From Paenibacillus sp. FSL R7-0273 (GTDB taxonomy: Bacteria > Bacillota > Bacilli > Paenibacillales > Paenibacillaceae), in contig NZ_CP009283.1 in the NCBI RefSeq assembly GCF_000758625.1, positions 4,909,501-4,973,500 of the forward strand: DNA of 64,000 nucleotides. The letters are read 5' to 3'. The notes under the pieces are model-generated. The model was not told the DNA's origin. It saw nothing but the letters and a program-made list of their open reading frames with translations, and did not search any database. The translations under genes were made by a program, and so were the position numbers. Each line of letters starts with the position of its first letter. The first letter of the stretch is position 1. This document shows positions 16,535 through 24,641 of the stretch, piece after piece.

Positions 16535-17059
16535 TTATGCCTGATTCAGGTAACGCTCCTGCAGTATATTCATGTGATGTCGTTCATGTCCGGCAATCAT
16601 GCATGCTTGGGCTCTGACGGTTACCGGCACCGAATAGAAGTTCCCGGCCCGGGTCCAGACATCCTCCGGCAGGCTTTCCAGCAGGGCAAGTGTGGATTCA
16701 CGGACAATCCGGTAATGCAGCACCAGCTGCTTCAGGGTAAAGCGGTCAAAGCCTCCCGACGCAACATAGTCCTTCTCCTCATAGCCGGGCAGCTGCGCCT
16801 GCTCACCTCTGGCAAAACAGAGCAGCCGGTAAGACATAATACGGTCATTATCGGTCAGGTGGCCGACCATCTCCTTGATGCTCCACTTCTCCGGGGCATA
16901 TCTGAAATTACCCTGTTCTTCGCTGAGCCCGCCAAGCAGCGCAAAAACCTCCTTGGACTGCTCACGGAGAATGGTGAGAATGTCACCTTCCGGCGGCACT
17001 AGAGCGATATAACCCGCCTGTGCTTCCGTATACTCTCCCTGTTCCGGACGCTGATTCAT
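16535..17059 (-). CDS. DinB/YfiT family metal-dependent hydrolase-like protein
   Basis: The 174-residue product has the DinB four-helix fold pattern with its three metal ligands: His67 in MVGHLTDND and the pair in GHERHHMNIL near 155-160. Members include YfiT-type putative hydrolases and bacillithiol S-transferases (BstA). The ATG at 17059 follows GAGAGGGG; the frame extends six codons upstream without a site. It is divergent from the agr-like operon. Substrate unknown. Confidence 0.82.
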   Translation of the reverse strand: MNQRPEQGEYTEAQAGYIALVPPEGDILTILREQSKEVFALLGGLSEEQGNFRYAPEKWSIKEMVGHLTDNDRIMSYRLLCFARGEQAQLPGYEEKDYVASGGFDRFTLKQLVLHYRIVRESTLALLESLPEDVWTRAGNFYSVPVTVRAQACMIAGHERHHMNILQERYLNQA

Positions 17060-17117
17060 TGAAAATGCCCCTCTCACCTAAAATTATGAATATTTTGTAG
17101 AAGAGTGTAAATTGCTA

Positions 17118-17146
17118 TTGTTGTATTTTAGTATATTATGTATAAT
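17118..17146 (+). promoter_or_regulatory. Promoter of the agr-like operon
   Basis: TTGTTG (17118-17123) and TATAAT (17141-17146) are 17 bases apart, 47 bases before the first start codon of the locus: a near-ideal sigma-A promoter in an AT-rich divergent region. I could not recognise a clear pair of LytTR sites beside it. Confidence 0.65.
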
Positions 17147-17192
17147 CTTTGCAAGAATAAGGAAGAGTCAACTTGTTCACGGGAGTGTAGGT

Positions 17193-17861
17193 ATGCTGGA
17201 TTTTTCGATATACATGTTATTCTCTGTCCTGGAAACCTTCGCTATGTTCCTGCTTGCATTTAGAGTATTTAAGATTGACCTTTACATAACTGAAATGATT
17301 TTTGCAAGTCTGATTATGGCTTTTGTCTCATTTGTTCTGCGGCATGATTATGGCATGGTACTCACAGATATAGTTATTCAATATCTGCTTACCTTCTGCT
17401 TCCTTTGGCTTCTGTTCCGGCTCCACATTTTTTATGCAGCGATAATGACTGGTCTTACCTATTTATCCTACATGCTGCTGCAATCGACCTGCTATTTAAT
17501 TATGAATATTACAGGATTTTATTCCTTAACCTTTTTTTATCCGACAATGGGAGTTAACATTTTACAGATAGTCTCTGCTTTGACAACACTTTTAATAGCT
17601 TATTATATCAGAAAACAAAGAAGAGGCTTTGATTTCGTACCGGACAAACAGAATAAAAAGATTAGAATCCAGTCACATGAGTTTATATTGTTTGCTCTAA
17701 CCTTACCTTGTGTTCTTATTGTTGTTTTAATGATCAATCTTTCAGAGCATTACTCCGATTATTTCTTCTTGATGCCTTTAGCCTATGGATCCTTGTTATA
17801 TAGCTATGTATATCTTTCATATAAAAAGGATAGATCTGAGAATGAACACATTATCTCATAA
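17193..17861 (+). CDS. AgrC-like multi-pass membrane sensor without kinase domain
   Basis: The 222-residue product consists almost wholly of six or seven hydrophobic segments (about 3-25, 32-52, 62-80, 85-105, 118-140, 165-185, 193-212) and ends ten residues after the last one, in KKDRSENEHIIS. The size and topology are those of the AgrC sensor domain, but the histidine kinase part is absent. The ATG at 17193 follows GGGAGTG; a TTG far upstream is less likely. It overlaps agrB by 20 bases. Role by context: receptor or membrane partner of the LytTR protein encoded three genes on. No sequence motif proves ligand binding, so another membrane role is possible. Confidence 0.65.
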   Translation: MLDFSIYMLFSVLETFAMFLLAFRVFKIDLYITEMIFASLIMAFVSFVLRHDYGMVLTDIVIQYLLTFCFLWLLFRLHIFYAAIMTGLTYLSYMLLQSTCYLIMNITGFYSLTFFYPTMGVNILQIVSALTTLLIAYYIRKQRRGFDFVPDKQNKKIRIQSHEFILFALTLPCVLIVVLMINLSEHYSDYFFLMPLAYGSLLYSYVYLSYKKDRSENEHIIS

Positions 17862-18366
17862 GATTGCTGTTGCGATTAAACAGGCTAACCCGGAGGAAAC
17901 CTACTCTGTCGAAATAATGCAATACTCACTTGGCATTATATTGAATACTCTGCTTATTTTCATTGCAACAGCAGCGACCGGCTTGCTTACTGGCCACTTC
18001 GCCGAGTTCATGACCTTCCTTCTAAGCTGTTCGATCCTTCGCCTTACTTCAGGGGGTTTTCATTTAAAAACGGCAAGAGCCTGTAATACTTTTTCTGTTT
18101 TATTATGCACACTTGTTCCTTACCTGTTTAGTTTCTATGAATTAAATCTTACCTTAATGAACATGGCAAGCCTGCTCATCATGCTCCTATTCGCACCTAA
18201 TCCGGACAAAAATGCCCTGATGCCGGTGAAAATATTTCCGATCTTAAAGATCATTTCAGTTCTATTAGTATGTCTTAACTTTTTTATGCATTCGTCTGTC
18301 ATCGGATTGGCGTTTCTCGCACAATCCTTAACAGTAATTCCATGGATAAGGAGGGATAAACCATGA
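17842..18366 (+). CDS. AgrB-type peptide-processing membrane peptidase
   Basis: AgrB proteins cut the AgrD propeptide and form its (thio)lactone ring at the membrane. The 174-residue product has the family's catalytic layout: R67, GG at 71-72, His74 and Cys81 (LRLTSGG.H......C), with the same seven-residue His-Cys spacing as His77/Cys84 of S. aureus AgrB. Several membrane helices follow (residues 30-60, 84-100, 105-120, 130-165). The ATG at 17842 follows AAAAAGGA and lies inside the end of the preceding gene. Its stop overlaps the start of the propeptide gene (ATGA). Confidence in the family is high. Confidence 0.92.
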   Translation: MNTLSHKIAVAIKQANPEETYSVEIMQYSLGIILNTLLIFIATAATGLLTGHFAEFMTFLLSCSILRLTSGGFHLKTARACNTFSVLLCTLVPYLFSFYELNLTLMNMASLLIMLLFAPNPDKNALMPVKIFPILKIISVLLVCLNFFMHSSVIGLAFLAQSLTVIPWIRRDKP

Positions 18367-18482
18367 AAAAGACGCTTGCCAAGCACGCATCCTCAGTCCT
18401 TGCGGCATCCTCCCGCTTATTTGTGTCAATCATGAAACCAGCTTTTCACAGCCCAGAAGCACCAAAAGAACTCCGCAAGTAA
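18363..18482 (+). CDS. AgrD-like cyclic peptide precursor (39 aa)
   Basis: The 39-residue frame begins in an ATGA overlap with agrB behind a full AAGGAGG. It has the AgrD layout: an amphipathic basic N-terminus (MKKTLAKHASSVLAAS), a hydrophobic core (RLFVSIMKPAF) and the characteristic acidic/Pro tail HSPEAPKELRK, comparable to VPKEL of S. aureus AgrD. There is no cysteine, so the ring, if one forms, must be an ester through a serine (Ser16, 17 or 22). The mature peptide cannot be fixed from the sequence. Confidence 0.85.
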   Translation: MKKTLAKHASSVLAASSRLFVSIMKPAFHSPEAPKELRK

Positions 18483-18503
18483 TCCAACAAGGATGGGGAA
18501 AAC

Positions 18504-18839
18504 ATGCGTGTCTTACAAAACGACGGCTCTTCCCTGGATATCCGGGAGGAAGACATATTGTATTTTTCCAGCTACAAAAATGCAATATTCGTCCATACGA
18601 AAGAAGGCGAATTTGTTTTCCCCACTACTCTTTCCGATCTGCTGATTGCTTACAAGGGTAAAGGATTCGAACGCCTTGACCGTAACAACGTCGTTAGCCT
18701 GAATAAGGTCAACGCGTATGACGCCGAGCGCAAAATTGTCCATTTTGTTGAAGGTGAACAATTTGCTACTGTATCAGAGTCTAATGAACCCCGTATCAAG
18801 CGGTTTCTTGCCGCACCGTCAGAAGGTTCAGCAGATTGA
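18504..18839 (+). CDS. LytTR-domain DNA-binding protein without receiver domain
   Basis: The 111-residue product is essentially one LytTR domain: an N-terminal DILYFSSYKNAIFVHTKEGEF strand pair, a TTLSDLL helix, and FERLDRNNVVSLNKV near 52-68, the hallmark of AgrA-type DNA-binding domains. No response-regulator domain precedes it. It starts 21 bases after the propeptide gene and is the last gene before a strong terminator. LytTR-only regulators occur in streptococcal systems such as HdrR/HdrM, where a membrane protein holds the regulator inactive; that fits the kinase-less partner here. Inferred role: transcriptional output of the peptide signal. Confidence 0.85.
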   Translation: MRVLQNDGSSLDIREEDILYFSSYKNAIFVHTKEGEFVFPTTLSDLLIAYKGKGFERLDRNNVVSLNKVNAYDAERKIVHFVEGEQFATVSESNEPRIKRFLAAPSEGSAD

Positions 18840-18856
18840 AAGAGCCAGCGTAAGCG

Positions 18857-18886
18857 TCCCAGTATCCTTTGATACTGGGATTTTTA
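18857..18886 (+). terminator. Terminator of the agr-like operon
   Basis: TCCCAGTATC, a four-base loop, GATACTGGGA and TTTTT form a textbook intrinsic terminator 17 bases after the LytTR stop. The 150 bases that follow hold no gene; TATAAT at 19001-19006 is a possible -10 for the next gene but no -35 fits. Confidence 0.9.
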
Positions 18887-19039
18887 TGATAAAAAGGGGA
18901 ACTATTATGACATAGTAACCATGTTTTGTAAAGAGTGATTCGCAGGGCGAATGACAGGAGACGGATTTCCTTCCAAATGGTACCATTTGAATAAGTTAGC
19001 TATAATTTGGATCATTATACCTATTGATGGAGGAATCTA

Positions 19040-19219
19040 ATGGATTATTATTTTCATCCTTCTCCGCGCCCCTCATCACTTGAACTACTATCTGACGAGC
19101 AGCTCTTAAACATCTATGAATTGGCGGTGGAGGCTAAGGCTTCGCCTGATTTTATTGAGATCATCATGAATATTCTGACTGGAAGAAATTTAATCCCAAC
19201 CGATCATTTGGATGCGTGA
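19040..19219 (+). CDS. sda: Sda-like sporulation histidine kinase inhibitor (59 aa)
   Basis: Sda is a small helical-hairpin protein that binds KinA and blocks phosphate flow to Spo0A when replication is disturbed. This 59-residue frame starts at an ATG behind GGAGG. Residues 17-55 read LSDEQLLNIYELAVEAKAS, then DFIEIIMNIL and R49, matching the B. subtilis Sda pattern LSDE-LL--Y--A, DFIE-I and a later R-L. It has an N-terminal extension of about 16 residues absent from B. subtilis Sda. No clear DnaA box was seen upstream. It lies directly behind the agr-like operon and 7 kb from spo0A. Confidence 0.8.
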   Translation: MDYYFHPSPRPSSLELLSDEQLLNIYELAVEAKASPDFIEIIMNILTGRNLIPTDHLDA

Positions 19220-19281
19220 GCTCAATGATATCAGTACTATTCTACATATAATGTGATTCACGATTCATATCAGCGCATTCC

Positions 19282-19319
19282 AAAAAGCCATCCACTTCAT
19301 TAAGAAGGGATGGCTTTTT
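19282..19319. terminator. Bidirectional terminator after sda
   Basis: AAAAAGCCATCC (19282-19293) pairs with GGATGGCTTTTT (19308-19319), between sda and the converging 102-residue gene. Confidence 0.85.
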
Positions 19320-19324
19320 GTCAG

Positions 19325-19633
19325 CTATTCAATAACTTCTGTTTTGAACACATTGTCCAATTTCCCGCCAAGTCTTTTCTTCAGCGGCACCTTGATATCA
19401 CGGCTCAATTCCTTAAAGAAGGTATCCACATCACAGTTCACATTCCGTGCCATTACAATGACCGTTCCGTCCTCCACGATGCTGTGGTTGACCTCATGCG
19501 GTACATCAACCTCAATGTCGTATTTCTTGGTCAGGGTTTTTAGATACCGCGCAAAAATTTCAAGCAGCTCATCGTTGCTGAAATTCTCAACCGCCGCTTT
19601 TCCCTTTGGAGTAAATTTAACGTTAATTCTCAT
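19325..19633 (-). CDS. Hypothetical protein, 102 aa
   Basis: A cytosolic alpha/beta protein starting at ATG 19633 behind AAGGGGAA. It has a Lys-rich strand (MRINVKFTPKGK), an amphipathic helix (NDELLEIFARYLKTL), a strand (YDIEVDVP) and a conserved-looking VEDGTVIVMARNVNCDVDTFF segment. I do not recognise the family. The same frame stays open upstream to 19891, where the translation also looks protein-like, so a longer 188-residue form or a decayed upstream domain cannot be excluded. Its last codon is six bases from a terminator. Confidence 0.55.
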   Translation of the reverse strand: MRINVKFTPKGKAAVENFSNDELLEIFARYLKTLTKKYDIEVDVPHEVNHSIVEDGTVIVMARNVNCDVDTFFKELSRDIKVPLKKRLGGKLDNVFKTEVIE

Positions 19634-19914
19634 TTGTGGATTCCCCTTTTCTGTCGAACCATTTTTTGTTGGCTTATGGATCAGGATGAATAGATGGCTG
19701 CAAGAAAGGGCAACATTATTCATTTTTGTAAACCGGCGAGTTTCATACTCTGTAAGAATATCTTTTACAACTTCTTTTAAACCCATACAGACTTGTCTAA
19801 AATCTGCTGCAGCGATATTGACCGTAACGGCACATCTACTACTATCATAACACAAAAACAAAACACTCCTCCATTGGATTTTCATTTCCAATTAAGGAGT
19901 GCACCAAAATGTGC

Positions 19915-20919
19915 TTATCCTATTTTATTATTCCGGAGTACGACAAATGCAAATTTGAATAAATGTGCGTATAATCTTTTGTTAAAGAACAGCAGGCTGA
20001 TGCTCATTTTATTTTTAAAGCCCAGCGTATTGTCCTGGAAAAAAGGGTTGATATTGCTTTTGAGAAAGCCAATGAATTCCTCACAGCGCTCATCATTTAC
20101 CTTCATGCCTTTTTTAATGTAATAGTTGTAGTAATTAAAGCCGTACTCCACTACATCATCCAGATATTGCTTGGATATATCATGATAAGCGGTATTTTTC
20201 CCTTCAGACTTGAGATCGTTATACCGGTCAATTACAGCCAGGTAGTAGTTATAGAAGCTGTTATCATCCCATACCTGCGTAATACTGCCGCCTCTTTGCA
20301 GATAATAATATTTCGGGTCCCACACGCGGACAGATTTATTGGCATGCTTGAACAGGAAATACATGGCCCACAGATCCTCGTAAATTTTACCGACCGGAAA
20401 ACGGAGATTCTCAAACAGCTCTCTTTTGAACAGCTTGTTCCATAAGTAGCTTTGAATTTCTATATCCTCGACGATTTTTTGGACACCCTCCACATTGCTG
20501 TAGACAATCTCACCTTCAAAATGTTCATATAACGGTTCAGTCGAATCATCCGTCACCACATAGTGGCCGCAGATAGAAATATCGGCATCATGCTTCTCGC
20601 TTAAGTTGTATAAAAGCTCAAACATATCCGGTGCCAGCCAGTCATCACTGTCTGCGAACCCGATATATTTGCCTCTGGCAATATCAAGACCACAGTTTCT
20701 GGCCTCCGATACGCCTCCGTTCTTTTTATGAATCACATGCACCCTGCTGTCCTGACTCGCGTAATGGTCACAGATCTGAGGGGATTTGTCCGGAGATCCG
20801 TCATTAATTAATATCAACTCAAAGTCCGTAAAGGTCTGCGCCAGTATCGATTCGATACATTTCGGCAAATAGTCAGCTACATTATACACCGGAACAATAA
20901 TACTGATTTGCGGTTCCAT
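19915..20919 (-). CDS. Family 2 glycosyltransferase
   Basis: The 334-residue product begins with the GT2 signature (ISIIVPVYNVADYL, then INDGSPDKS near 40) and has the metal-binding DSDD (near 91-94) in GFADSDDW. The C-terminal half is Tyr/Phe/Lys-rich with no membrane helix, as in capsule or teichoic-acid-type transferases. The ATG follows closely after the flippase stop (20 bases), so the two genes form an operon. Likely role: addition of a sugar to a lipid-linked surface polysaccharide. The sugar cannot be told. Confidence 0.88.
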   Translation of the reverse strand: MEPQISIIVPVYNVADYLPKCIESILAQTFTDFELILINDGSPDKSPQICDHYASQDSRVHVIHKKNGGVSEARNCGLDIARGKYIGFADSDDWLAPDMFELLYNLSEKHDADISICGHYVVTDDSTEPLYEHFEGEIVYSNVEGVQKIVEDIEIQSYLWNKLFKRELFENLRFPVGKIYEDLWAMYFLFKHANKSVRVWDPKYYYLQRGGSITQVWDDNSFYNYYLAVIDRYNDLKSEGKNTAYHDISKQYLDDVVEYGFNYYNYYIKKGMKVNDERCEEFIGFLKSNINPFFQDNTLGFKNKMSISLLFFNKRLYAHLFKFAFVVLRNNKIG

Positions 20920-20939
20920 TCTAATACCCCCATATTCCT

Positions 20940-22472
20940 TTAGTATTGCCGCCCTGCTTTGCGTATTTTGAGTTTAGCCAGGAGCGGACTAAGCATTTCC
21001 TGCAGCATGTCGGTATCTGATCTGCTTAACCAGAGACCTGCTATAAAAAACAGCGGGACCAGCGTAGCCGATAACACAGCAGCGTCTAAAATGAACATTG
21101 TGTATGAATGCGGAGTAACCATAAAATCAAACTGTTTCGTTACGGCTATGATGATTATAGAAACAAGCAGATTTATAATCCATTTTCTGTAGGTGATCCA
21201 GGAGCTTCTCTTTAATAATTTGCTGTTAGTGTACCATACTATATCAATCAGCCGGTAAGTTAAAGCGACCATGGTCCCAAACAGCACCCCGTAAGCACCA
21301 AACGGAAATACCAGTATCAATGAGAGGACAAAGTTAATGGATGTCTCCAGAATCGATCTCCACTGCGTTTTGCGGAAATGGCCGACGATATCAATGACAA
21401 GATCCGAGGATAACCGTGCATTGAACAGCAGCTTAACCACAGCAAACAATATTGGCAGGAGCGTATCAATATAATTGGTATCCTCAATCCCTGAAGTATA
21501 CAGCCTCATAAAAGGCAGGATTAGAATCGTTGTAATGGTCAGCAGGGCAAACACCAGCGAGATATAGGAAGACTCAAAGAGGTTGAACATTTTAATGAAT
21601 TTCGGAAAATGATTATTGTATTTTTGACCCAATGCGAACTTGAAGCTGTCACGGATGGTAAAGGTTACTCTCTCCACCACACCAAAGATCATATTGTACA
21701 TCATATACACACTTACAACCTTCAGGTTAGTGAACAGGGTGAGCAGGATAACATCTGTATTCTTAAATACCAGATAGGACAGCTCGTGGATCAGAACGGA
21801 GTTCTTTTGGCTGATGGCCTGGTAATCCGGCGTAGTCTTGAAATTAATCCATTTATAATGCCTTCTCATGTAGAGCTGGTACACAATAATCTGGACAATC
21901 GTAATTACAAAATAAACAGCCTGAACAACGATAATATCAAAGCCATTCAGCATTAAAATAATACGGATGACGTTATTTACAATCGTGGACAGCGCGGTTA
22001 CGGAAGCCTCGATGTAGTTCTTGCCCTCAGCAAGCAGCAGAACCCTGAACTTTCCCTGAAAATAATAATTAACGGCTCCGCCCAATCCGCTCAACAATAC
22101 AATGGCCATAACTGTGAGGTTGCTGAAGCCTGAGCTGACAACAAGGGGATATCCGATTGAAATCAGGATGACCGCGATAAAATAATACCAGCCTGTTTTG
22201 CGGTAGTACGACGAGGTTGCAGTCAGAATTTCGTTGATTTTGGACTTATCGTTATTCCCGATATGCTTGTAAAGCGCCTGTATGGAGGCAGCCCCGACCC
22301 CTGCTTCCAGTAAGGATAAGTATGTAATAACCTGCACAACAGACGTAATAAGACCGTTCGCTTCCGAGCCGTAGGTAAGGATGACCAGCCGCGGGATATA
22401 AAACCCCAGTCCAATCACAATCAACTGGCTTAGAACACCGACCAATACATTTAATATGCTTTTTTTGGCCAT
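20940..22472 (-). CDS. Wzx-type oligosaccharide flippase / polysaccharide export membrane protein
   Basis: The 510-residue product carries 12-14 hydrophobic segments spread over its whole length and begins KKSILNVLVGVLSQLIVIGLGFYIPRL in style, as polysaccharide transport (MATE/MVF superfamily) proteins do. Paired with the glycosyltransferase, it probably flips a lipid-linked glycan across the membrane. The pair alone cannot make a polymer (no polymerase or priming enzyme is nearby), so it may decorate an existing glycan. The ATG follows GAAGGGGAAAG. The region is AT-rich compared with the spo0A-dxs core. Confidence 0.85.
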   Translation of the reverse strand: MAKKSILNVLVGVLSQLIVIGLGFYIPRLVILTYGSEANGLITSVVQVITYLSLLEAGVGAASIQALYKHIGNNDKSKINEILTATSSYYRKTGWYYFIAVILISIGYPLVVSSGFSNLTVMAIVLLSGLGGAVNYYFQGKFRVLLLAEGKNYIEASVTALSTIVNNVIRIILMLNGFDIIVVQAVYFVITIVQIIVYQLYMRRHYKWINFKTTPDYQAISQKNSVLIHELSYLVFKNTDVILLTLFTNLKVVSVYMMYNMIFGVVERVTFTIRDSFKFALGQKYNNHFPKFIKMFNLFESSYISLVFALLTITTILILPFMRLYTSGIEDTNYIDTLLPILFAVVKLLFNARLSSDLVIDIVGHFRKTQWRSILETSINFVLSLILVFPFGAYGVLFGTMVALTYRLIDIVWYTNSKLLKRSSWITYRKWIINLLVSIIIIAVTKQFDFMVTPHSYTMFILDAAVLSATLVPLFFIAGLWLSRSDTDMLQEMLSPLLAKLKIRKAGRQY

Positions 22473-22840
22473 CCGACTCTTTCCCCTTCACACTAATGTG
22501 CTTGCTTCAATGTATTGGTGTATTTTCTTGAAAATTACTGCACCTTTCATTTTTACAATGATTATACACGGGTGATTAAAATTTGCATGTCGAAAAATGT
22601 AGTGATTTAAAATTTAGCTGCTAAAAACGGTGAAACCATATGTATTAATCACGTTGTTATGTATTAGCTGCTTTGTAATTAACCATTTAGCACCGGGGTA
22701 GAATCAGGGGATAAGAAAAAGCCGCTCAGCCAGAGATAAATTTGATTGCTGTTAGCTGAAAACAGTGTTATTCTAACAACTTGATGCTACTTAAAAATCA
22801 TTAATATGCTCACCATTTTAGCTATAAAGAAAGGTTATAT
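22473..22840. other. AT-rich 368-base divergent intergenic region
   Basis: No gene fits. Facing the flippase there is a TATAAT on the minus strand (22561-22566) without a good -35. Facing the ABC-F gene the sequence is AT-rich with no clear hairpin or leader peptide of the kind that controls many ABC-F resistance genes. Confidence 0.5.
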
Positions 22841-24583
22841 ATGATAAAAGTTGATAACTTATCCTTTTCGTTTCCGCAAAAAGAATTATATACAAACATT
22901 ACGTTTACGCTTGAAGAGGCTCAGCATTGCGCTTTTATAGGGACAAGCGGCAGCGGGAAGAGTACATTAATAGATATTTTGATTGATCCGGAAAGATATT
23001 TGTATGATGGCAGGTTAGAGATAGAGCCGGATTGCAGAATCGGGTATGTAAGCCAGTTCTCCCAGCTGGATAACGCTAACGAAACGACGGTTTTTGAATA
23101 CATTGGTGAAGAATTTATTAAGCTTCAGAATGAAATAAACGCTATCCTCACTGAAATGGAGACTTCCGCCGATATTGAGCCGTTACTGGAAAAGTATCAG
23201 CTCGCTTTAGACGCATTCGAATCCATCAGCGGGGACGATTTTGAAAGCAATATTAATAAGAAGCTAAATCTGGCAAATCTCATGAAGCTGAAGGAGCTCA
23301 AGGTATCGGACCTCAGCGGCGGGGAATTCAAGCTTATTCAGGTCATGAAGGAAATGCTGAACAGTCCGGACGTGTTGATTATGGATGAACCGGATGTTTT
23401 CTTGGATTTTGAGAACCTAAATGCGCTTAAAAATCTGATTAATTCCCACAAAGGCATTCTTCTGGTCGTTACGCATAACCGGTATCTGCTCAATCATTGC
23501 TTCAACAAAATTATCCACCTTGAAAACCTGGAGATCCAGGAGTTTGACGGTCGGTATATTGACTATAATTTCTCCTTGCTTCAGACCAAAATCGAGGCAC
23601 AGGAGCTCGCACTCGCTGAAGAGGAAGAAGTCAAGAGAAACGATACGATTATCGATAATCTTAGAGCTATTGCAACTTACAATTCAGAAGCATCGAGGGG
23701 AAGAGCGTTAAAAGCCAGAGTTAAATTCCAGGAAAGACTGGAAGCCCGCCGGATTAAAGCACCTTTTGTAGACATTAAGCAGCCGAAGATCACTTTCAGC
23801 CTGGAACATGAACTTGAAGAGGACACCGTAGTAATTAACGTCAAGGATTACAGTGTTTCCTTTGACGAGCTGCTGTTGGAGAATGTCAGCTTTGAGATCA
23901 AATCGTCGGACAAGGTAGCCATCATCGGTCCTAACGGTACAGGGAAAACGACCCTGCTCCGGGATATTGTTAAACATAATCATACTTCCATTGAAATAAA
24001 CCCTGATGCTAAAGTGGCGTATTTATCCCAGCTTCAAGGGGAAGGGCTGAACGATTCGAATACAATTCTGGAAGAGTTCATTGATGCGGGGTTTGATACT
24101 TATGATGAGATAAGATCCTATCTAGCAAACTATGGCTTTGAGGGAGAAATTCTTACCCAGAAAATAGAAGCTCTTTCCGGCGGAGAAAAAAACATGCTGC
24201 AATTGGCTAAGGTTTCTGCCAGTAAGGCAAATATCCTGCTGCTGGATGAGCCGACAAGCCACCTGGACACCTATACCCAAATCGCCCTTGAGAAAGCCAT
24301 TCAAGAGTATAAGGGCGCCATTCTCATGATTTCCCATGACTTCTACTCTGTCGTAAATGGTATGGACTATGTTTTGATCATTGAGGATAAGACAATCAGA
24401 AAAATGAGCATGCGTAAATTCAGAAAGATGATTTATGCCAGTCATTTTGATAAAGACTATTTAGAAATGGAACAAAACAAAAAGGCTGTTGAAATGAAAA
24501 TAGAGCTCGCTTTGAAGGACAAGAATTTTGAATTGGCCAAAGTATTGGCGGAGGAGCTTGAAGCGCTGATTAAGCTGCTGTAA
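22841..24583 (+). CDS. ABC-F family ATPase
   Basis: The 580-residue protein has two nucleotide-binding domains and no membrane segment. Domain 1 has Walker A GTSGSGKST near 33, signature DLSGGEFK near 160 and Walker B VLIMDEPDVFLD. A charged linker (about 245-310) follows. Domain 2 has GPNGTGKTT near 365, LSGGEKN and LLLDEPTSHLD, then a charged C-terminal helix. ABC-F proteins act on ribosomes, several giving resistance to ribosome-targeting drugs and others serving housekeeping roles. Most have a long 'P-site tip' linker; this one is moderate. The gene is alone between a long AT-rich leader and a terminator, like many resistance-type members. The start follows AAAGG. Confidence 0.85.
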   Translation: MIKVDNLSFSFPQKELYTNITFTLEEAQHCAFIGTSGSGKSTLIDILIDPERYLYDGRLEIEPDCRIGYVSQFSQLDNANETTVFEYIGEEFIKLQNEINAILTEMETSADIEPLLEKYQLALDAFESISGDDFESNINKKLNLANLMKLKELKVSDLSGGEFKLIQVMKEMLNSPDVLIMDEPDVFLDFENLNALKNLINSHKGILLVVTHNRYLLNHCFNKIIHLENLEIQEFDGRYIDYNFSLLQTKIEAQELALAEEEEVKRNDTIIDNLRAIATYNSEASRGRALKARVKFQERLEARRIKAPFVDIKQPKITFSLEHELEEDTVVINVKDYSVSFDELLLENVSFEIKSSDKVAIIGPNGTGKTTLLRDIVKHNHTSIEINPDAKVAYLSQLQGEGLNDSNTILEEFIDAGFDTYDEIRSYLANYGFEGEILTQKIEALSGGEKNMLQLAKVSASKANILLLDEPTSHLDTYTQIALEKAIQEYKGAILMISHDFYSVVNGMDYVLIIEDKTIRKMSMRKFRKMIYASHFDKDYLEMEQNKKAVEMKIELALKDKNFELAKVLAEELEALIKLL

Positions 24584-24601
24584 AGGCGGCTGATATACAA
24601 G

Positions 24602-24637
24602 AAAAAGACACTGATGATTTAATTTCAGTGTCTTTTT
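24602..24637. terminator. Bidirectional terminator after the ABC-F gene
   Basis: AAAAAGACACTGA (24602-24614) pairs with TCAGTGTCTTTTT (24625-24637). Confidence 0.9.
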
Positions 24638-24641
24638 GCTG

